NCBI GenBank assembly: GCA_023389105.1
Contig: JAEWEY010000007.1
Span: forward strand, 1 to 64,000
Source: Pseudomonadota bacterium
GTDB lineage: Bacteria; Pseudomonadota; Alphaproteobacteria; Sphingomonadales; Sphingomonadaceae
Reading direction: 5' to 3'
Length of the DNA stretch: 64,000 nucleotides
Shown here: one piece after another, positions 24,773-33,430 of the stretch
Layout of the letters: each line of letters begins with the position of its first letter
Numbering within the stretch: the stretch's first letter is position 1
Made by a program: the position numbers and the translations under genes
Notes under the pieces: model-generated
Database searches by the model: none
Seen by the model: the letters and a program-made list of their open reading frames with translations, nothing else
What the model was told of the DNA's origin: nothing

Positions 24773-26518
24773 ATGGCTCGACAACTCGAACGGTTCGACA
24801 ACCTCGTCTCGCTCTTCCTGACGCGGGCGGCGGAGAAGGGCGACGCGCCCTTCCTTTGGGCAAAACGCGACAAGATTTGGTCGTCGACCAGCTGGGGCGA
24901 GGCCGCGCGGCAAGTCGCGGCGCTTGCGGAGCATCTGAAAAGCATCGGTTTGCAGCCGGGTGACCGCGTGGCCCTCGTCAGCGAGAACCGGCCGGAATGG
25001 CTGATCGCCGACCTCGGCATCATGGCCGCCGGCTGCGTGACGGTTCCGACCTACACCACCAACACCACGCGCGACCATGCGCATATCCTCGGCAACAGCG
25101 GCGCGCGCGCGGTGATCGTTTCGAATCAGAAGCTGGCCAAGAACCTGATTCCGGCCGTGCTGACGTCGAGCGAATGCCACCACGTGATCGGCATCGAGGA
25201 CATCAGATCGGGCCAGGTGCCCGACTGGGTGAACATCCATCAGTGGGGCGAGCTGACCGCCGGCAGCGCCGACGTGGAAGGGCTGCGCGAGCGCGAGAAA
25301 GCGGTCGGGCGCGATGACCTCGCGTGTATCATCTACACCAGCGGCACCGGCGGCGCGCCGCGCGGCGTTCGCATCCATCACGGCTCGATCCTGCACAATC
25401 TGGAGGGCTGCACCGACATCATCTCCACAGACTTCGGCTGGGATGATGAGGTGTTCCTGTCCTTCCTGCCGGCGAGCCACGCTTACGAGCACACGGGCGG
25501 GCAGATGTTCCCGATCGCGCTGGGTGCGCAGATCTATTACGCCGAGAGCCTCGAAAAGCTCGCTGCCAACATCGAGGAAGTGCAGCCGACGATCATGGTC
25601 GTGGTTCCGCGGCTGTTCGAGATGCTGCGCGCGCGGATCCTGAAGTCAATCCAGTCGCAGGGCGGTTTGTCGAACTACTTGCTCACCCGCGCGCTGAAGA
25701 TCGGCGCGGACAAGGCGAATGGCGGGTTGAAGCCGTGGGACTGGCCAATGGACGGCATCCTGTCGCTGACGCTCCGGCGCAAGATTCGCGAGCGCATGGG
25801 CAAGCGCACCAAGGCCTGGGTATCGGGCGGCGCACCGCTCAATCCGGAAGTTGGAATCTTCTTTCAGTCGCTCGGGATCACGTTCCTGCAGGGATACGGC
25901 CAAACCGAGGCAGGGCCGCTGATCAGCTGCAATCGGCCCAGGGCCGGCATTAAGCTGGATACGGTCGGTCCGCCCGCAATGAACACCGAAGTGCGCATTG
26001 CCGAGGACGGCGAGATCATGGTTCGCGGCGAAAACGTGATGCACGGCTATTGGCACAACGACGAAGAAACCGCGCGGGTGCTGAAGGACGGCTGGCTGGC
26101 AACCGGGGACGTCGGGCATCTCGACGCCAAGGGCCGCATCGTCATCACCGACCGCAAGAAGGACCTGATCGTCAACGACAAGGGCGACAACGTTTCCCCG
26201 CAACGGATCGAAGGCATGCTGACGCTCCAGCCGGAGATTGCGCAGGCGATGGTTTACGGGGACCGCCGCCCTCACCTGGTCGCCTTACTTGTTCCCGAGC
26301 CCGAGTTCACCGGGAAACCCGACCTTCAGGCGCGGCTGCAAAAGGCGGTCGACCGGGTCAACGCCGAGCTGTCGGTGATCGAACGGGTGCGCCGGTTCAT
26401 TCTTGCCGACGAAGGCTTCACGATCGAGAATGAGCAGCTGACGCCGTCATTGAAGATCCGGCGCCACGTGATCGGCGGCGTCTACGGCGAGCGCCTCGAC
26501 GCGCTCTACAAACGCTAA
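24773..26518 (+). CDS. Long-chain acyl-CoA synthetase (AMP-forming)
   Basis: 581 residues from the ATG at 24773, eight bases after the ggt stop. ANL superfamily motifs: IIYTSGTGGAPRGVRIHHG (A3, with Arg in place of the common Lys), FLPASHAYEHTGGQ, the A5 motif GYGQTEAGP, WLATGDVGHLDAKGRIVITDRKKDLIV split over A7/A8, and the A10-like lysine in LTPSLKIRRHVI. It resembles the FAA1/FadD15 group that activates long-chain fatty acids to acyl-CoA. Convergent with the next gene, with stops sharing CTAA. Confidence 0.93.
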   Translation: MARQLERFDNLVSLFLTRAAEKGDAPFLWAKRDKIWSSTSWGEAARQVAALAEHLKSIGLQPGDRVALVSENRPEWLIADLGIMAAGCVTVPTYTTNTTRDHAHILGNSGARAVIVSNQKLAKNLIPAVLTSSECHHVIGIEDIRSGQVPDWVNIHQWGELTAGSADVEGLREREKAVGRDDLACIIYTSGTGGAPRGVRIHHGSILHNLEGCTDIISTDFGWDDEVFLSFLPASHAYEHTGGQMFPIALGAQIYYAESLEKLAANIEEVQPTIMVVVPRLFEMLRARILKSIQSQGGLSNYLLTRALKIGADKANGGLKPWDWPMDGILSLTLRRKIRERMGKRTKAWVSGGAPLNPEVGIFFQSLGITFLQGYGQTEAGPLISCNRPRAGIKLDTVGPPAMNTEVRIAEDGEIMVRGENVMHGYWHNDEETARVLKDGWLATGDVGHLDAKGRIVITDRKKDLIVNDKGDNVSPQRIEGMLTLQPEIAQAMVYGDRRPHLVALLVPEPEFTGKPDLQARLQKAVDRVNAELSVIERVRRFILADEGFTIENEQLTPSLKIRRHVIGGVYGERLDALYKR

Positions 26519-26928
26519 GTGCGCGGGCGGGTGTAGGGAACGAAATCGCCCCACACGCAGCTGCCGACCAACATTCCATTGGTCAGATCGACAACCTGAG
26601 CGATGTCGCCGCGGCACGGATCGGAGCTGCCGATCTGGCGCGTCACCAGCGTGTAGTGACCGCTCGCAATGCCATTGCAGGCACCTTGCGTATGGTTGAC
26701 GTAGGTTCGGGCCGCGCCGTCGCGGAACAGGATCGTGTTGTCGTCGATCGGCCGCATGTCCATCGCGCGGAAGCGCGGCAGGCAGGACATTGGCTGACCC
26801 GGCACCTTGCCCAGCAGCAACTGCTCATATTCGTGCTGCTTCGCCGCGGTGCGGGTCGGACCGGGGCCAAAACCGGCGGAACAGGATGCCAGCATGGAGC
26901 TGGCGACTAGGGCAGAGATCACACGCAT
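26515..26928 (-). CDS. Lipoprotein, possibly DUF6491-like
   Basis: 137 residues from the ATG at 26928. The lipobox is L-A-S-C after MRVISALVASSM. Mature part: MSCLPRFRAMDMRPIDDNTILFRDG, ARTYVNHTQGACNG and DPCRGDIAQV hold conserved-looking cysteines; the pattern of I-x-F-R-D-G, Y-x-N and two Cys resembles the DUF6491 family common in sphingomonads. A perfect Shine-Dalgarno sits in a hairpin loop directly before the start, which settles the start and shows strong translation. Function unknown. Confidence 0.8.
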   Translation of the reverse strand: MRVISALVASSMLASCSAGFGPGPTRTAAKQHEYEQLLLGKVPGQPMSCLPRFRAMDMRPIDDNTILFRDGAARTYVNHTQGACNGIASGHYTLVTRQIGSSDPCRGDIAQVVDLTNGMLVGSCVWGDFVPYTRPRT

Positions 26929-26946
26929 CTTCGACCTCCTTCGAAG
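26929..26946 (-). promoter_or_regulatory. Shine-Dalgarno displayed in a hairpin loop
   Basis: On the minus strand CTTCGAAGGAGGTCGAAG directly precedes the lipoprotein ATG. CTTCGA and TCGAAG can pair, leaving the loop AGGAGG, a full anti-16S match, exposed. The spacing from AGGAGG to ATG is six bases. Such loop presentation could raise initiation or make it respond to temperature or a binding protein. Confidence 0.55.
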
Positions 26947-26990
26947 CCGCTTTTCGTTACGGCTATGACCAATTCGTAGAGCGCTCGCCG

Positions 26991-27713
26991 TCATGAACGA
27001 AAGCTGTCTTTTTCCTTCCGCAACGCGGCAAACGTTTCCACGTCTCTTGCCCGAACGAAGGGGTTGGTAGCCCGTTCCTGCGCGACCGTGGTGGGAACCG
27101 TCATTTTTCCGCTGGCGCGCAACACTCGGACCGCCGCCAGGCGTTCGGCGATCGCCGCATCCGCCGGCTCCGCATGCGCAGCGAAGATCGCGTTAGAGAG
27201 CGTGTATTCGTGCGCGCAATAAAGCTTTGTGTCGTCCGGCAATGCGGCAAGCCGCTGAAGCGAATGGTACATCTGTTCCGGGCTCCCTTCGAACAGGCGC
27301 CCACAACCCATTGCGAAAATCGTATCGCCGACGAAGGCAAGGCCGGCGTCGTCGAACATGATCGCGATGTGGCCGAGTGTGTGGCCGGGCACGGCAATCA
27401 CGCGGCCGGCGTGGTTGCCGAGCCGGACTTCGCCGCCTTCGCTAAGGGCAATGTCGCTCCCGGGAATATTTTCACCTGCCGGGCCGGAGATGCGTGCACC
27501 AGTCGCGTCCTTCACGGAGAGATTGCCGCCCGTGTGATCCGGATGCCAGTGCGTGTTCCACACCTGATCGATCGACCATCCGCGGCGCTCCGCTTCGGCC
27601 AGAACTGGGGCTGCGTCGCCAGGATCGACAACTGCGGTCTCGCCGCTCTCATCGTCGTGGACGAGCCACAGATAATTATCGGTGAAAGCCGGGACCCCGA
27701 CGACTTCCAGCAT
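26991..27713 (-). CDS. gloB: Hydroxyacylglutathione hydrolase (glyoxalase II)
   Basis: 240 residues from the ATG at 27713, which overlaps the gloA stop by one base (TGATG). Metallo-beta-lactamase fold with THWHPDHTGGN (T-H-x-H-x-D-H), PGHTLGHIAIM, FVGDTIFAMGCGRLFEG and C-terminal CAHEYTLSNAIFA, all specific to glyoxalase II. It hydrolyses S-lactoylglutathione to lactate and glutathione, completing methylglyoxal detoxification begun by the adjacent glyoxalase I. Confidence 0.96.
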   Translation of the reverse strand: MLEVVGVPAFTDNYLWLVHDDESGETAVVDPGDAAPVLAEAERRGWSIDQVWNTHWHPDHTGGNLSVKDATGARISGPAGENIPGSDIALSEGGEVRLGNHAGRVIAVPGHTLGHIAIMFDDAGLAFVGDTIFAMGCGRLFEGSPEQMYHSLQRLAALPDDTKLYCAHEYTLSNAIFAAHAEPADAAIAERLAAVRVLRASGKMTVPTTVAQERATNPFVRARDVETFAALRKEKDSFRS

Positions 27714-28129
27714 CACCAGCTGCCGGTGTTCGGCATCGACGCCCATGGCTCGGCTGCGGGCAGGGCGCCGCCCTTCTGCAGCAGTTCGATCGAGATGTTG
27801 TCCGGCGTGCGGACAAAGGCCATGCGACCATCGCGCGGCGGTCGGTTGATCGTCACACCCGCATCGGCGAGCCGCTGGCACGTCGCGTAGATATCGTCGA
27901 CCTGATAAGCGAGATGGCCGAAGTTGCGGCCGCCGTCATATTCTTCCGGGTCCCAATTATGGGTGAGCTCAACCTCGCCGCCTTCGTCGCCCGGCACGCC
28001 CATGAAAATAAGCGTGAAGCGGCCTGCTTCATTGTCCATCCGGCGGCGCTCCTCGAGCCCCAGCTGTTGAAAGAATGCAACAGTCGCGTCGGGATCGGCG
28101 ACGCGGATCATGGAATGCAGAAATTTCAT
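27713..28129 (-). CDS. gloA: Lactoylglutathione lyase (glyoxalase I)
   Basis: 138 residues. Metal ligands are in the paired beta-alpha-beta-beta-beta units: MKFLHSMIRVADPDAT, VELTHNWDPEEYDGG, NFGHLAYQVDDIYATC and SIELLQKG. It turns the methylglyoxal-glutathione hemithioacetal into S-lactoylglutathione. Directly coupled to gloB, a clean two-step operon. Confidence 0.96.
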   Translation of the reverse strand: MKFLHSMIRVADPDATVAFFQQLGLEERRRMDNEAGRFTLIFMGVPGDEGGEVELTHNWDPEEYDGGRNFGHLAYQVDDIYATCQRLADAGVTINRPPRDGRMAFVRTPDNISIELLQKGGALPAAEPWASMPNTGSW

Positions 28130-28239
28130 TTCGTCTCGCTCAATTCATCGCTATTAAAGCACGGTTCGTCGCAGCCGTGACCGGCGATCGTGACCGGTGG
28201 CTGCAAGTATATGCGGACGAACGCCTGGGGTTCCATCCC

Positions 28240-28986
28240 ATGATCCAGAAGCTGCAGGACAACCGCGCCGTTCTCCTCGGGGCGGTCGCAATATTTGCTC
28301 TTGGTCTCACTACCGCGGGCTACGCACTTGGGGACGGCCTCCGCCGGTCGAAGATGGCGGAGCATCGCTCGGTCACCGTGCGTGGTGTTTCCGAACGCGA
28401 CGTGACCGCCGACCTCGCCACCTGGTCGATCAGCTTCTCCCATCGCGGCGAGGACCTCGCCTCTGTGCAGAAGTCCGTCGACGATCAGGCGCGCGCCGTC
28501 CGCGCGTTCCTGCAGCGGTCGGGCTTCCGGCCCGAAGACGTGACGGATACCGACGTGTCGCTCGGTCATGAGCAGCCGACCGACAAGGATGGCAACCCGG
28601 TGGGACCGCGGCTGCTGAACGTCAGCCGCTCGATCCAGCTGCGCACGACCGACGTGATGCGGGCACGATCTGCCTACACGCGCCAGGCGGAGCTTCTTCG
28701 CGACGGTTTCGAAATGTCGTCGAGCGGAGTGAACTTCACCTTCACCAAGCTCAACGATCTCAAGCCGAGGATGATCGCCGAGGCGACGCAGAATGCCCGG
28801 CGCAGCGCCGACCAGTTCGCCCATGACAGCGGCACATCGGTCGGGCGGATCAAGACCGCCAGCCAGGGCTATTTTTCAGTCGGTGCCCGCGACGGCGACG
28901 AGTGCGACGACTGCGGATCGTCCGGGGGCAGCACGCCGTTCCAGAAAGTCCGCGTGGTGACGACGATCGATTACGATTTGGGCTGA
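28240..28986 (+). CDS. SIMPL-domain (DUF541) protein
   Basis: 248 residues from the ATG at 28240; the 110-base spacer before it (28130-28239) shows no other feature. One N-terminal membrane segment (about 10-33: VLLGAVAIFALGLTTAGYALG), then a periplasmic SIMPL/OMP_b-brl-like domain beginning VTVRGVSERDVTADLATWSI. Near the C-terminus a loop GDECDDCGSSGGS is unusual for its acidic residues and paired cysteines, and it interrupts the last strands. SIMPL proteins (YggE-like) are linked to oxidative-stress tolerance. The 3' end overlaps the convergent TPR gene by 16 bases. Confidence 0.85.
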   Translation: MIQKLQDNRAVLLGAVAIFALGLTTAGYALGDGLRRSKMAEHRSVTVRGVSERDVTADLATWSISFSHRGEDLASVQKSVDDQARAVRAFLQRSGFRPEDVTDTDVSLGHEQPTDKDGNPVGPRLLNVSRSIQLRTTDVMRARSAYTRQAELLRDGFEMSSSGVNFTFTKLNDLKPRMIAEATQNARRSADQFAHDSGTSVGRIKTASQGYFSVGARDGDECDDCGSSGGSTPFQKVRVVTTIDYDLG

Positions 28987-29654
28987 GGCGCCGGGTCGGT
29001 CTTCACGGTCGGCGTGACGCCCAGCATCTCGATGGCCTTGCCGGCAGCCTTGCCGACAGGGCCATTCGGATCGCCTGCCGCGGCTTGCGTCCAGTAACGG
29101 CGAGCGCCGGCTTCATCCCCCGTAAAGTCGGCGACGTGACCGGCTTCGAACAAGACCGTCGGGTCCGATGGTGCCAGACTCAGCGCGCGGCCGATCGCCA
29201 TTTTGGCCGTTGCCGCGTCGCCCTCGCGGATCGCAAGGCCGGCCGAGAAATACCAGTAGAAGGGGTCGCCGGAGATGCTCGCGGCGGCTTCGTTCAACTT
29301 CGCGCGCGCGGTCTTCAGGTCGTTCTGCGCTTCGGCAGCCCGAGCGCGGTCGAGCAGCGCCTCGCCGCGCTGCTCGGCTTCCAGGCCCGGAAGCGTCAGT
29401 GCCTTGTCCAGATCGAAAGCCGCCTTGCCCGGCTGGTTCGCCGCGATCCACAGATTGCCGGCTGCGGCATACATGCGCGCGGTCTTCGGATCCTTGTCGA
29501 TCGATGCCTTCGCCGCTTCCTCGAAGTTCTGCGCGGCAGCCTCGTTGTCGCCCGCCTTCTGCGCGACCAACGCGCGGCAGACGAGGGCATCCGGGGTCAC
29601 AACATCGGGACAAGGCGTGGCTGTGGCAGCGGCGGCGGCGAGCAAAAGAATCAA
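28971..29654 (-). CDS. Exported TPR-repeat protein
   Basis: 227 residues with a short signal peptide (MILLLAAAAATATP) and several helical TPR-type repeats between about 25 and 200, for example AGDNEAAAQNFEEAAKASI, AARMY-like helices, and DPTVLFEAGHVADFTGDEA. Probably periplasmic and protein-binding; partners unknown. ATGA overlap with the alpha/beta hydrolase upstream. Confidence 0.85.
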   Translation of the reverse strand: MILLLAAAAATATPCPDVVTPDALVCRALVAQKAGDNEAAAQNFEEAAKASIDKDPKTARMYAAAGNLWIAANQPGKAAFDLDKALTLPGLEAEQRGEALLDRARAAEAQNDLKTARAKLNEAAASISGDPFYWYFSAGLAIREGDAATAKMAIGRALSLAPSDPTVLFEAGHVADFTGDEAGARRYWTQAAAGDPNGPVGKAAGKAIEMLGVTPTVKTDPAPQPKS

Positions 29655-30349
29655 GGACTGGGCTCCAGCAATTCGGCCACGGTGCGCAGGATCGCGTCGA
29701 TCTCATGCGGCTCCGACAGGCGGTGACCGCCGCCCTTGATGATCTTCAACTGGACGTCGGCTGAACGAAGTGCGGCGAGGGTGCGCATCGCGACCTCGAC
29801 CGGCACGTCCCGGTCGTCTTCGCCGTGCACCAGCCGGACCGGGCGATCGATCTCAATCGCGCTGTGCAGCAATCGCATCCGCTGGCCCGATTCCCAAAAG
29901 CCGCGCGCGATGCCGGCAGCCTCGGCAGCTGCGCCGTCGGCAAAGCCCCAATCGGTGAAGTCGGGCGCCGCGGCGATGCCGACAAGCGCGAGCACTCGGT
30001 CAGGCCGGGCCAGCGCGACGTGTAATGCAAGCCATCCGCCCATCGAAGAGCCGACGATGATCAGCGGCCCACTTGTCAGTTGGTCGATCGCGGCAAGCGT
30101 CTCCTGCAGCCAACGATCGAGTGTGCCGTCCTCGAACCGGCCGTCACTCGACCCCGTGCCTGAATAATCGAGCCGCAACATCGCAAGGCCGCGCGTTTCG
30201 GCAAACGCATCGAGCGAGACCGCCTTCGCGCCCTCCATGTCCGATGCGTAGCCCGGCAGGAAGACGAGCGTGGGTGAGCTTCCGCTTCGCATACGGTAAG
30301 CGATCGAGCGCCCCTCGACCGCGAAGTGGTGCAGTTCAGGATCAGTCAT
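29651..30349 (-). CDS. Alpha/beta hydrolase (ABHD10-like)
   Basis: 232 residues. Catalytic triad candidates are Ser in VGSSMGGWLAL, Asp in VHGEDDRDVP and His in KGGGHRLSEP. The oxyanion loop is LVFLPGYASDMEG, and LDYSGTGSSDG follows. This is the compact esterase group that includes mycophenolic-acid acyl-glucuronide/palmitoyl-thioesterase ABHD10. Substrate uncertain. The start shares one base with the end of the cupin gene. Confidence 0.88.
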   Translation of the reverse strand: MTDPELHHFAVEGRSIAYRMRSGSSPTLVFLPGYASDMEGAKAVSLDAFAETRGLAMLRLDYSGTGSSDGRFEDGTLDRWLQETLAAIDQLTSGPLIIVGSSMGGWLALHVALARPDRVLALVGIAAAPDFTDWGFADGAAAEAAGIARGFWESGQRMRLLHSAIEIDRPVRLVHGEDDRDVPVEVAMRTLAALRSADVQLKIIKGGGHRLSEPHEIDAILRTVAELLEPSP

Positions 30350-31356
30350 TAATCGAGAACCTCGCGCAGAACACGCTTCAGCGCGGCGATTGTCGGGGCG
30401 TCTATTGTAGGCAGGTCATGGCGATGAACCTGGTCCAGTGCCCGCATGGGATCGCCGCCGGTTTCGAACACATAATGGTCGAACAGGGCGCGCCACGATG
30501 TCCGTTGGTCGGCAGGCATTCCTCGGAACATGACTGTCGCGAGTTGGAGCAACTGGATGAACGGATAGCCGGCAGTCGCCCCATCGCGATTCCACCAATA
30601 GTTCATCAGCACGTTGAAGGGCGCGAGCGACTGCACCCCGTGCCACCATAGGTACGGGATGAAGATGGCGTCACCCGGCTCCAACTCCGCGACCAAGGCC
30701 GCGTCGAGCGCCTGGCGGTATTTCGGGAAGCGATCGAAGTCGGGAGCGCCGAGCGGAACCATGCTGATTGGAACACCGGCCGGAGTCTGATCGAGCGGGC
30801 CCGGATAGAGGTTGGGCGTCTGCTCCGGGGGAAACAGGACGAAGCGACGCCGTCCGGCAACAACGACAGCGATGTTGTCAGCGACGTCGAAATGCGGGGC
30901 GACGGTGACGGCATTGCCGATCCACAGTCGCGCGTTTGTGCCGTTCGGAACGAGTAGGTTCGGATTGGCATCCTCAAGCCCTGCAAGGACATCGGGCGCG
31001 GAGATCGCCTGGACTGCGATCGCCACCGGCTCCGCGGACGCGCGCTCGCGCAGGATGCCGCCGAGGACGACATCCAAACGCTCGGCAGTCGTGTGGAAGT
31101 TCATCGTTTTCGAATCGGGCTGGTAGAAGAAGCGGCCTCGATTGCCGGGGTGTGACGCCAGGACGCTGACCGGCTGGCCGTTATAGAAGCCGGACAGGTA
31201 ATCGGCCGCGGCTTGGTCCGACTCCGTGGCTGCCTGGACGGCGGGCCACTCGGAAAAGGCGCCGCGCAGGACCAGCGGCGCATCCAAGGTGTCGCTAGGG
31301 AGGGCAGTCAAGCCCGCGCCGGCGATCTCCTCGACGCGCTTGCAGTCGGCGAACAT
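30349..31356 (-). CDS. Cupin-like (JmjC/FIH-type) 2-oxoglutarate oxygenase
   Basis: 335 residues from the ATG at 31356. Cupin_8 architecture: PLVLRGAFSEWPAV near the N-terminus, iron ligands H155 and D157 in VAPHFDVADNIAVVV, the core RRRFVLFPPEQTPNLYPGP, and the distal His239 in AIFIPYLWWHGVQ. These are typical of Fe(II)/2-oxoglutarate hydroxylases related to FIH and tyrosyl/asparaginyl hydroxylases. In sphingomonads relatives often sit beside TonB receptors or halogenases, but none is here. Substrate unknown. Confidence 0.85.
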   Translation of the reverse strand: MFADCKRVEEIAGAGLTALPSDTLDAPLVLRGAFSEWPAVQAATESDQAAADYLSGFYNGQPVSVLASHPGNRGRFFYQPDSKTMNFHTTAERLDVVLGGILRERASAEPVAIAVQAISAPDVLAGLEDANPNLLVPNGTNARLWIGNAVTVAPHFDVADNIAVVVAGRRRFVLFPPEQTPNLYPGPLDQTPAGVPISMVPLGAPDFDRFPKYRQALDAALVAELEPGDAIFIPYLWWHGVQSLAPFNVLMNYWWNRDGATAGYPFIQLLQLATVMFRGMPADQRTSWRALFDHYVFETGGDPMRALDQVHRHDLPTIDAPTIAALKRVLREVLD

Positions 31357-31446
31357 GGCGCGGCTCTTCCCAGCTTGGGCGGCAAAGCGCAATGCGCCGG
31401 AACGGCCGGCTCTGCCGCCGGTTGTCCGCGAGCGAAGGAGCGAAAC

Positions 31447-32405
31447 ATGCAATATCGACAGCTGGGAGACAGCGATCTCAAGGTCTCGGAAATTTCGCTG
31501 GGATCGTGGCTGACCTACGGCGTCGGGTCGAAGCCGACAAAGCGCGGGCCTGTTTGGAAGAGGCGTTCGAGCTGGGCATCAACTTCATCGATACCGCGAA
31601 CGTTTATGGCGAAGGTGCCGCCGAGGCTTTTTTGGGCGATGCGCTGCAAGGGCGTCGGCGTGACAGCTACGTGCTGGCGACGAAGGTCTTTTTCCCAATG
31701 AGCGCTGTGGATCGTGGGCTGTCGCGCGCCCAGATCGAAAAGCAGTTGGACGATTCGCTGCGGCGACTGCGTACGGATTTCGTCGATCTCTATCAATGTC
31801 ACCGCTACGACGAGGAAACGCCGCTCGAGGAAACGATGGAGGCGCTGACGCGTGCCGTAGATAGCGGCAAGGTCCGCTACATCGGATTTTCCGAATGGCC
31901 GACTGACAAGATTCAGGCCGCCCTGGCTATGGGTAGCGTCGCCAAGTTCGTGTCTTCACAGCCGCAATATTCATTGCTGTGGCGAGATCCTGAAAACGGA
32001 GTAATCCCGCTTTGCGCGGCCAACGGCATCTCTCAGATCGTCTGGTCGCCGCTGGCCCAGGGCGTGCTCAGCGGAAAGTACGACCCTGATCGGCCGCCGC
32101 CCTCCGACAGCCGCGCCACTAGCGACGCGATGAATACCTACATCAGCTGGCTCATGAAGCCAGAGATCCTGCGCGCCGTGCAGCAGCTAAAGCCGCTTGC
32201 TGACGAAGTGGGTCTCACCATGCCGCAGTTCGCGCTGGCCTGGGTGCTGCGCGAACCCAACGTCGCGTCCGCGATCATCGGCGCGTCGCGCCCGGAGCAG
32301 GTGCGGGAAAATGCCGCCGCATCGGGCGTGGTGGTCGACACGGCGCTCTTCCTGCGCGCCGAGCAGATTATTGATGAGGCTCGTTCCGCGCTTGCAGACG
32401 CATGA
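31447..32405 (+). pseudogene. Aldo/keto reductase with a single-base frameshift
   Basis: The ATG at 31447 follows a good Shine-Dalgarno (AAGGAG). The first 27 codons read MQYRQLGDSDLKVSEISLGS and on to TYGVG, the canonical AKR N-terminus. The frame is lost in the GGG run at 31525-31527 and continues one base back with VEADKARACLEEAFELGINF, then DTANVYGEGAAE. Adding one G restores a 319-residue Kv-beta/YghZ-type reductase containing catalytic D and Y (IDTANVYGEG), K region ATKVFF, H in DLYQCHRYD, and cofactor motif ASAIIGASRPEQV. No other lesion is present, so it is either very recent or an assembly error. The 3' end overlaps the convergent gene by 38 bases. Confidence 0.85.
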
Positions 32406-33213
32406 CCCAGCGCTCGACCTCGCGGTCGAATTTAGCGAGATCGAAATGCTGCGGATCGTCGTGGGCCAGCGGGATGCCGCGGTCGATGTTGGCATGGAAG
32501 CCAGGCACCATCCATTGGCCTAATCGGGCGCTCGCTAAAACGTAGAGCAGGCCAAGCGTGCGGTACTGCCGGTCGGTGAAGCCGGGCACCGGGCCGATCC
32601 GGTCATTCTTGGGCGGGCCGTTGGGATCGGCGCGGCGCGGCTGCAGATTCTCGATGTGCAGGAAGCGGCCGCGCGCGGCCTCGCCGACCGCCCGCTCCAG
32701 CTTGGTCGCGCGCCAGCCCACTTCGAAGTCGTGACCAACCGACACTCGCCCAAGGCGGTCGTTGAAGATGTGCGCGACGGCGTCCTTGCCGAGGAACTGA
32801 TTGATGTCGTTATATTTGACCGAGCGGTCGAAGTTTGGCGCGAACGGCTCCGTTCCGATGTACGGCGAGCTGGTGTCGTGAATAACGAAATAGGCGGCGC
32901 GGCGATGATCGGAGGTTTCCGACACCGGGCTGGCGGCTGGCAGAGGAATGCGCGCGCCGCGGAGGGCCGCAGCAAGCTTTACGAAGTCGATGTGCGGCCG
33001 CTCACCGACCAGCCGCTCGAGGGTCGGTGGAAGCGCAGCTTCCGGCAGCGCCGCGCCGCCAGGCTCAACGTGGCGTAGCAGGCAGCGGGCCTGCTCCTTC
33101 GGCGTGCCGGCGAAGGTCAGAGTCACATGGTCAAAGCGGCAGTCGACTGGCGGCGCTGGCTTGGCAGGCGGTGCGAACAGCTGGGCGGCGGCGAGGAGGA
33201 GCGGGGCGACCAT
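32368..33213 (-). CDS. Divergent N-acetylmuramoyl-L-alanine amidase-like protein
   Basis: 281 residues with a probable signal peptide (MVAPLLLAAAQLFAPPAKPA). From about residue 105 the order of motifs resembles Amidase_2: RRAAYFVIHDTSS (H112), a strand pair VAHIFNDRLGRVSVGHDFEV, FLHIENLQPRR, helix FTDRQYRTLGLLYVLASARL, then PGFHANIDRG (H240) and AHDDPQHFD (H251, D253). Spacing of His, His and Asp fits a zinc site, but the residues around it are far from the AmpD/PGRP consensus, so a changed cell-wall substrate or lost activity is possible. One-base overlap with the upstream XRE gene. Confidence 0.55.
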   Translation of the reverse strand: MVAPLLLAAAQLFAPPAKPAPPVDCRFDHVTLTFAGTPKEQARCLLRHVEPGGAALPEAALPPTLERLVGERPHIDFVKLAAALRGARIPLPAASPVSETSDHRRAAYFVIHDTSSPYIGTEPFAPNFDRSVKYNDINQFLGKDAVAHIFNDRLGRVSVGHDFEVGWRATKLERAVGEAARGRFLHIENLQPRRADPNGPPKNDRIGPVPGFTDRQYRTLGLLYVLASARLGQWMVPGFHANIDRGIPLAHDDPQHFDLAKFDREVERWVMRLQARNEPHQ

Positions 33214-33428
33214 CAGATGGCCTTCGAGCTGCGGCGGGACGGGGACACGAAAATCTCCTCGATGGGCAGGGAAAAGAGTTCGGAAATGCGGAAGGCGAGC
33301 GGCAGGGAGGGGTCGGACTTGCCGGTCTCGATCGAATTGATGCTCTGGCGGGAGACCTCGAGCCGGTCGGCCAGCTTCTGCTGACTCCAGCCGCGTTCGG
33401 CGCGCAGCGGGCGGAGGCGATTTTCCAT
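33213..33428 (-). CDS. Small XRE-family transcriptional regulator
   Basis: 71 residues, almost entirely an HTH_3 domain: LRPLRAERGWSQQKLADRL, VSRQSINSIETGKSDPSLPLA and FRISELFSLPIEEIF. This YozG-like group usually acts as an autorepressor. The start lies two bases from a 16-base inverted repeat and lacks a Shine-Dalgarno, so the transcript may be leaderless. The TGATG overlap with the amidase-like gene suggests it controls that gene. Confidence 0.9.
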   Translation of the reverse strand: MENRLRPLRAERGWSQQKLADRLEVSRQSINSIETGKSDPSLPLAFRISELFSLPIEEIFVSPSRRSSKAI

Positions 33429-33430
33429 CT

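Noticed and set aside
31213..31701. A separate plus-strand gene ending at 31701
   Set aside because: Only its 27 codons after 31447 look like protein. The rest is the aldo/keto reductase sequence read out of frame after the missing G.
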